The notes under the pieces are model-generated. The model searched no databases and had not been told where the DNA came from. It worked only from the letters and a program-made list of their open reading frames with translations. This document shows positions 31,034 to 32,856 of a stretch of 32,856 nucleotides of DNA, in pieces (the first letter of the stretch is position 1; every line of letters starts with the position of its first letter). Origin of the DNA: Spirochaetota bacterium (GTDB lineage: Bacteria > Spirochaetota > Spirochaetia > Treponematales > Rectinemataceae); contig JAJUJQ010000014.1 in the NCBI GenBank assembly GCA_029265255.1, forward strand, positions 1-32,856, given 5' to 3'. The translations under genes were made by a program, and so were the position numbers.

Positions 31034-31867
31034 ATGCGCGATGAGACCGATATGGGTGTCGTGGTCACCGGATCATCCGAAATCATGCCCGTCATTTTTG
31101 TCGGGCATGGGCTTCCGATAAATGCCGTGCTGAACAACGACCTCGCCAAGTCGCTGCACGAACTTACCATGAGCATCCCGGTACCACAGAGTATCGCTGT
31201 AATGGCGGCTCACTGGAGTACCCCAGAAATCCATGTCACCAGCGCCCCTCGCCCCCGACAAATATTCGACAGCATCGAATTTCAGCAAGAATTGCATGAC
31301 ATTGACTATGGACCTCTGGGAAACCCCGTGCTTGCAGAGGCGATCTGCAATCTTTTGCGTTCATCTGACATTTCTGCAAAAACCGATCCTAAGCGGGGCC
31401 TCGATGTAAGCGTGTGGGGTGTTCTCGTCCACATGTATCCCGAAGCCAATATCCCTGTGGTCGAGATTAGTCTTTCGTACCACATCGACACTTTGAACAT
31501 CATTGAGGTCGGAAAAGCCCTTGCACCTCTCCGACGAAGGGGTGTCCTACTCATAGGAAGCGGTGGGCTGGTGCACAACACCTACGAAATGAGCAAAAGC
31601 ATCAATACTAAACCCCCCGCATGGGCCATCGAGGCAGATACAAAGATCGCCGCGCTCGTTCAAGCAGGAGATGCTGCCGCGCTCAGTGAATTCGTATTAC
31701 AAAATCTTGGCCATTCGCCGGCAATTCCAACCCCCGAACACATCTTGCCGGCCATCGCCATGCTCGCGCTGAAGGGGCCCGAGGACCGCATACGCTTTTT
31801 CTATGAATCATTTCAGAATTCGACTATCTCAATGCGTTCGTTTATCATCGAGCACAAGAAAGGTTAA
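31034..31867 (+). CDS. Extradiol ring-cleavage dioxygenase-like protein (LigB/YgiD, DOPA 4,5-dioxygenase family)
   Basis: A 277-residue protein of YgiD size. Family motifs are MPVIFVGHGLPIN (His25), AHWSTPEIHVTS (His60), VWGVLVHMYPEANIPVVEIS, GSGGLVHNTYEMS (His181) and TPEHILPAI (His236). Members are single-metal enzymes that open catechol-type rings such as DOPA in vitro. The usual W/R-GLDHG-x-W signature reads RGLDVSVWG here, so the His expected at residue 125 is Val. The metal-site histidines remain, but the missing residue is thought to be catalytic, so activity may be altered. An anaerobe would also lack oxygen for this reaction. ATG 31034 is chosen for length; it has no Shine-Dalgarno site. 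Confidence 0.85.
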   Translation: MRDETDMGVVVTGSSEIMPVIFVGHGLPINAVLNNDLAKSLHELTMSIPVPQSIAVMAAHWSTPEIHVTSAPRPRQIFDSIEFQQELHDIDYGPLGNPVLAEAICNLLRSSDISAKTDPKRGLDVSVWGVLVHMYPEANIPVVEISLSYHIDTLNIIEVGKALAPLRRRGVLLIGSGGLVHNTYEMSKSINTKPPAWAIEADTKIAALVQAGDAAALSEFVLQNLGHSPAIPTPEHILPAIAMLALKGPEDRIRFFYESFQNSTISMRSFIIEHKKG

Positions 31868-31931
31868 AAAACATATACTGGGTAATCCTCCCCGTTTGAT
31901 CTCCTCATTTAGAGTCTTGAGGATACTCTCT

Positions 31932-32621
31932 TTACGACACTTTCTTTGCGACCACGACACAGCGCTCTTCCTCCAAAAAAGGGACCCATACAGGCATGAT
32001 CCGGGCGTTCGTCGCTATGCTGCCCAGCACAGGATCATCCGAAAGTTCGGCGAGCTCAAGCCGCGCATGCATTACGCGACCTTTGTAGGCACACAGGGCC
32101 CCTCCCGGCATGATCTTCTTCCATATCGATCGAAATAGTTTCCTCTCGCCAAAAGGCTTCAGTGCACGAAACACGACGCACTGCAGCGGCTCACGCTCAT
32201 TTTCCACCGTACTTTGACGAACTTCGACATTACCGAGCCCTAAGAGCGCCACGACGCTCTCCAAAAAGCGCGCCCTTTTTTCAAGCCTCTCTATCAAAAT
32301 GAAAGGATGATCCGGGAACACTATTGAGAGCGGAATTCCGGGGAATCCCGCGCCTGTGCCGATATCGGCAATGCGCACCTTTTCTCCCCGCGCGACAGAA
32401 CTTTCAATTTCCGCGAGCAAGGCTGCCAGCACGTGCCAAGGAGCCAAACTGTCGAGCACATGTTTTATGACGAGCTCTTCTCCTTCAGCCTTGACGAGGT
32501 TGTAGAGAGGATTCCACCGTTCCAGCTCATCGAGATACCGCGACAATCTTTCAAGAATTCCGCTGGAGATATCGAAATCGAGGGCCGCCAGCCCACGGGC
32601 GAGCAATTGTTCGTGATTCAT
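31932..32621 (-). CDS. rsmG: 16S rRNA (guanine-N7) methyltransferase RsmG
   Basis: A 229-residue SAM-dependent methyltransferase that modifies G527 of 16S rRNA. The start is set at the ATG at 32621 (MNHEQLLARGL), which is the expected +1 of the extended -10 upstream; an ATG two codons earlier lies only 1 base after the -10. The frame is open to 32783 but would overlap pyrG and its promoter. Diagnostic regions are ERWNPLYNLVKA, HVLDSLAPW and the AdoMet loop IADIGTGAGFPGIPLSIVFP, followed by IERLEKRARFLESVVALLGL, VVFRALKPF and GALCAYKGR. Loss of RsmG is known to give low-level streptomycin resistance. Confidence 0.95.
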   Translation of the reverse strand: MNHEQLLARGLAALDFDISSGILERLSRYLDELERWNPLYNLVKAEGEELVIKHVLDSLAPWHVLAALLAEIESSVARGEKVRIADIGTGAGFPGIPLSIVFPDHPFILIERLEKRARFLESVVALLGLGNVEVRQSTVENEREPLQCVVFRALKPFGERKLFRSIWKKIMPGGALCAYKGRVMHARLELAELSDDPVLGSIATNARIMPVWVPFLEEERCVVVAKKVS

Positions 32622-32628
32622 CGTCATA

Positions 32629-32637
32629 ATTATATCA
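32629..32637 (-). promoter_or_regulatory. rsmG: Extended -10 promoter of rsmG
   Basis: The minus strand reads TGATATAAT, a TGn extended -10 with a perfect TATAAT. Exactly 7 bases separate it from the A of ATG at 32621, and no Shine-Dalgarno sequence exists, so the mRNA is probably leaderless. Confidence 0.55.
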
Positions 32638-32662
32638 TATGGCATACGCGCTCCGCACAGGA

Positions 32663-32692
32663 TTGACAGGCCCCGCGACAATTTGGGATACT
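32663..32692 (+). promoter_or_regulatory. pyrG: Promoter of pyrG
   Basis: TTGACA (32663-32668) and GATACT (32687-32692) are 18 bases apart. The -10 ends 8 bases before the pyrG ATG at 32701, with no Shine-Dalgarno sequence, again suggesting a leaderless mRNA. Confidence 0.55.
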
Positions 32693-32700
32693 GAAGACCC

Positions 32701-32856
32701 ATGAGAAAGCTACTGTTCGTAACCGGAGGGGTGTGCTCTTCTCTTGGGAAAGGGATCACCGCATCCTCCATCGGCGCTCTCATGGAAGCGCGTGGGTTTA
32801 CCGTGCAGATGGTGAAGATCGACCCTTACCTCAACGTCGATGCCGGCACGATGAGC
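32701..32856 (+). CDS. pyrG: CTP synthase, N-terminal part (3' end outside window)
   Basis: The first 52 codons of CTP synthase, which aminates UTP to CTP. The N-terminus [19 protein letters not shown] carries the ATP-binding loop, followed by [31 protein letters not shown], matching the family position by position. The rest, including the glutaminase domain, lies beyond the window. Divergent from rsmG with a 79-base shared promoter region. Confidence 0.96.
   Translation, partial: MRKLLFVTGGVCSSLGKGITASSIGALMEARGFTVQMVKIDPYLNVDAGTMS

Noticed and set aside
32622..32783. Longer N-terminal extension of RsmG up to 32783
   Set aside because: It would overlap pyrG and both promoters, and the family N-terminus fits the ATG at 32621.
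1..32856. tRNA, rRNA, CRISPR array, insertion sequence or prophage
   Set aside because: I saw no tRNA-like cloverleaf, no regularly spaced repeats, and no transposase, integrase or phage gene anywhere in the window.

Overview
The window looks like chromosomal DNA of a Gram-negative, probably anaerobic bacterium. It encodes secreted lipoproteins, outer-membrane beta-barrel proteins, an electron-transferring flavoprotein paired with a lactate/glycolate-type dehydrogenase, and the DXP-independent PdxS/PdxT route to vitamin B6. A spirochaete-like host is my guess from gene content and style; nothing here proves the taxon. Most genes are GC-rich. The stretch from about 6.1 to 10.5 kb and the methyltransferase near 17.4-18.2 kb are visibly more AT-rich.

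Layout. 1-692: C-terminal part of a YgiQ-type radical SAM protein. 693-1045: AT-rich spacer with a perfect sigma70-type promoter and a broken small reading frame. 1046-5202: a surface lipoprotein and a subtilisin-family lipoprotein protease, probably one operon, ended by a strong terminator. 5364-6017 (-): small secreted unknown protein. 6108-13419 (-): an eight-gene operon. In transcription order it encodes two DapA/NanA-superfamily aldolases, a tripartite tricarboxylate transporter (TctC, TctB, TctA), a short-chain dehydrogenase, a third aldolase resembling N-acetylneuraminate lyase, and a FadR-type regulator. 13624-17264: a fused EtfB-EtfA protein and an FAD-linked dehydrogenase, which together resemble an electron-confurcating lactate dehydrogenase. 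17363-18418: an orphan beta-class DNA methyltransferase whose 3' end runs into the opposing gene. 18231-19199 (-): RmlD/MAT2B-like reductase. 19407-20908: pdxS-pdxT. 20998-21432 (-): unknown protein. 21616-22758: CDP-alcohol phosphatidyltransferase-like protein and GtrA-like protein. 22820-24106 (-): CorC/CNNM-type CBS protein. 24315-26429: patatin-like protein with a probable beta-barrel tail. 26530-27060 (-): small outer-membrane protein. 27189-30976: tag-thrC-thrB-ogt, which mixes alkylation repair with threonine synthesis. 31034-31867: LigB/DOPA-dioxygenase-like protein. 31932-32621 (-) and 32701-end (+): divergent rsmG and pyrG.

The most interesting points are these. The eight-gene operon couples three different aldolases to one tripartite transporter and has a candidate operator at its start. 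The EtfB-EtfA fusion carries a 13-residue tandem repeat inside the EtfB half. Seven genes lack a Shine-Dalgarno sequence but have a -10-like hexamer placed so that transcription would start at or near the start codon, which suggests common leaderless transcription. The patatin-barrel protein has a degenerate nucleophile elbow.
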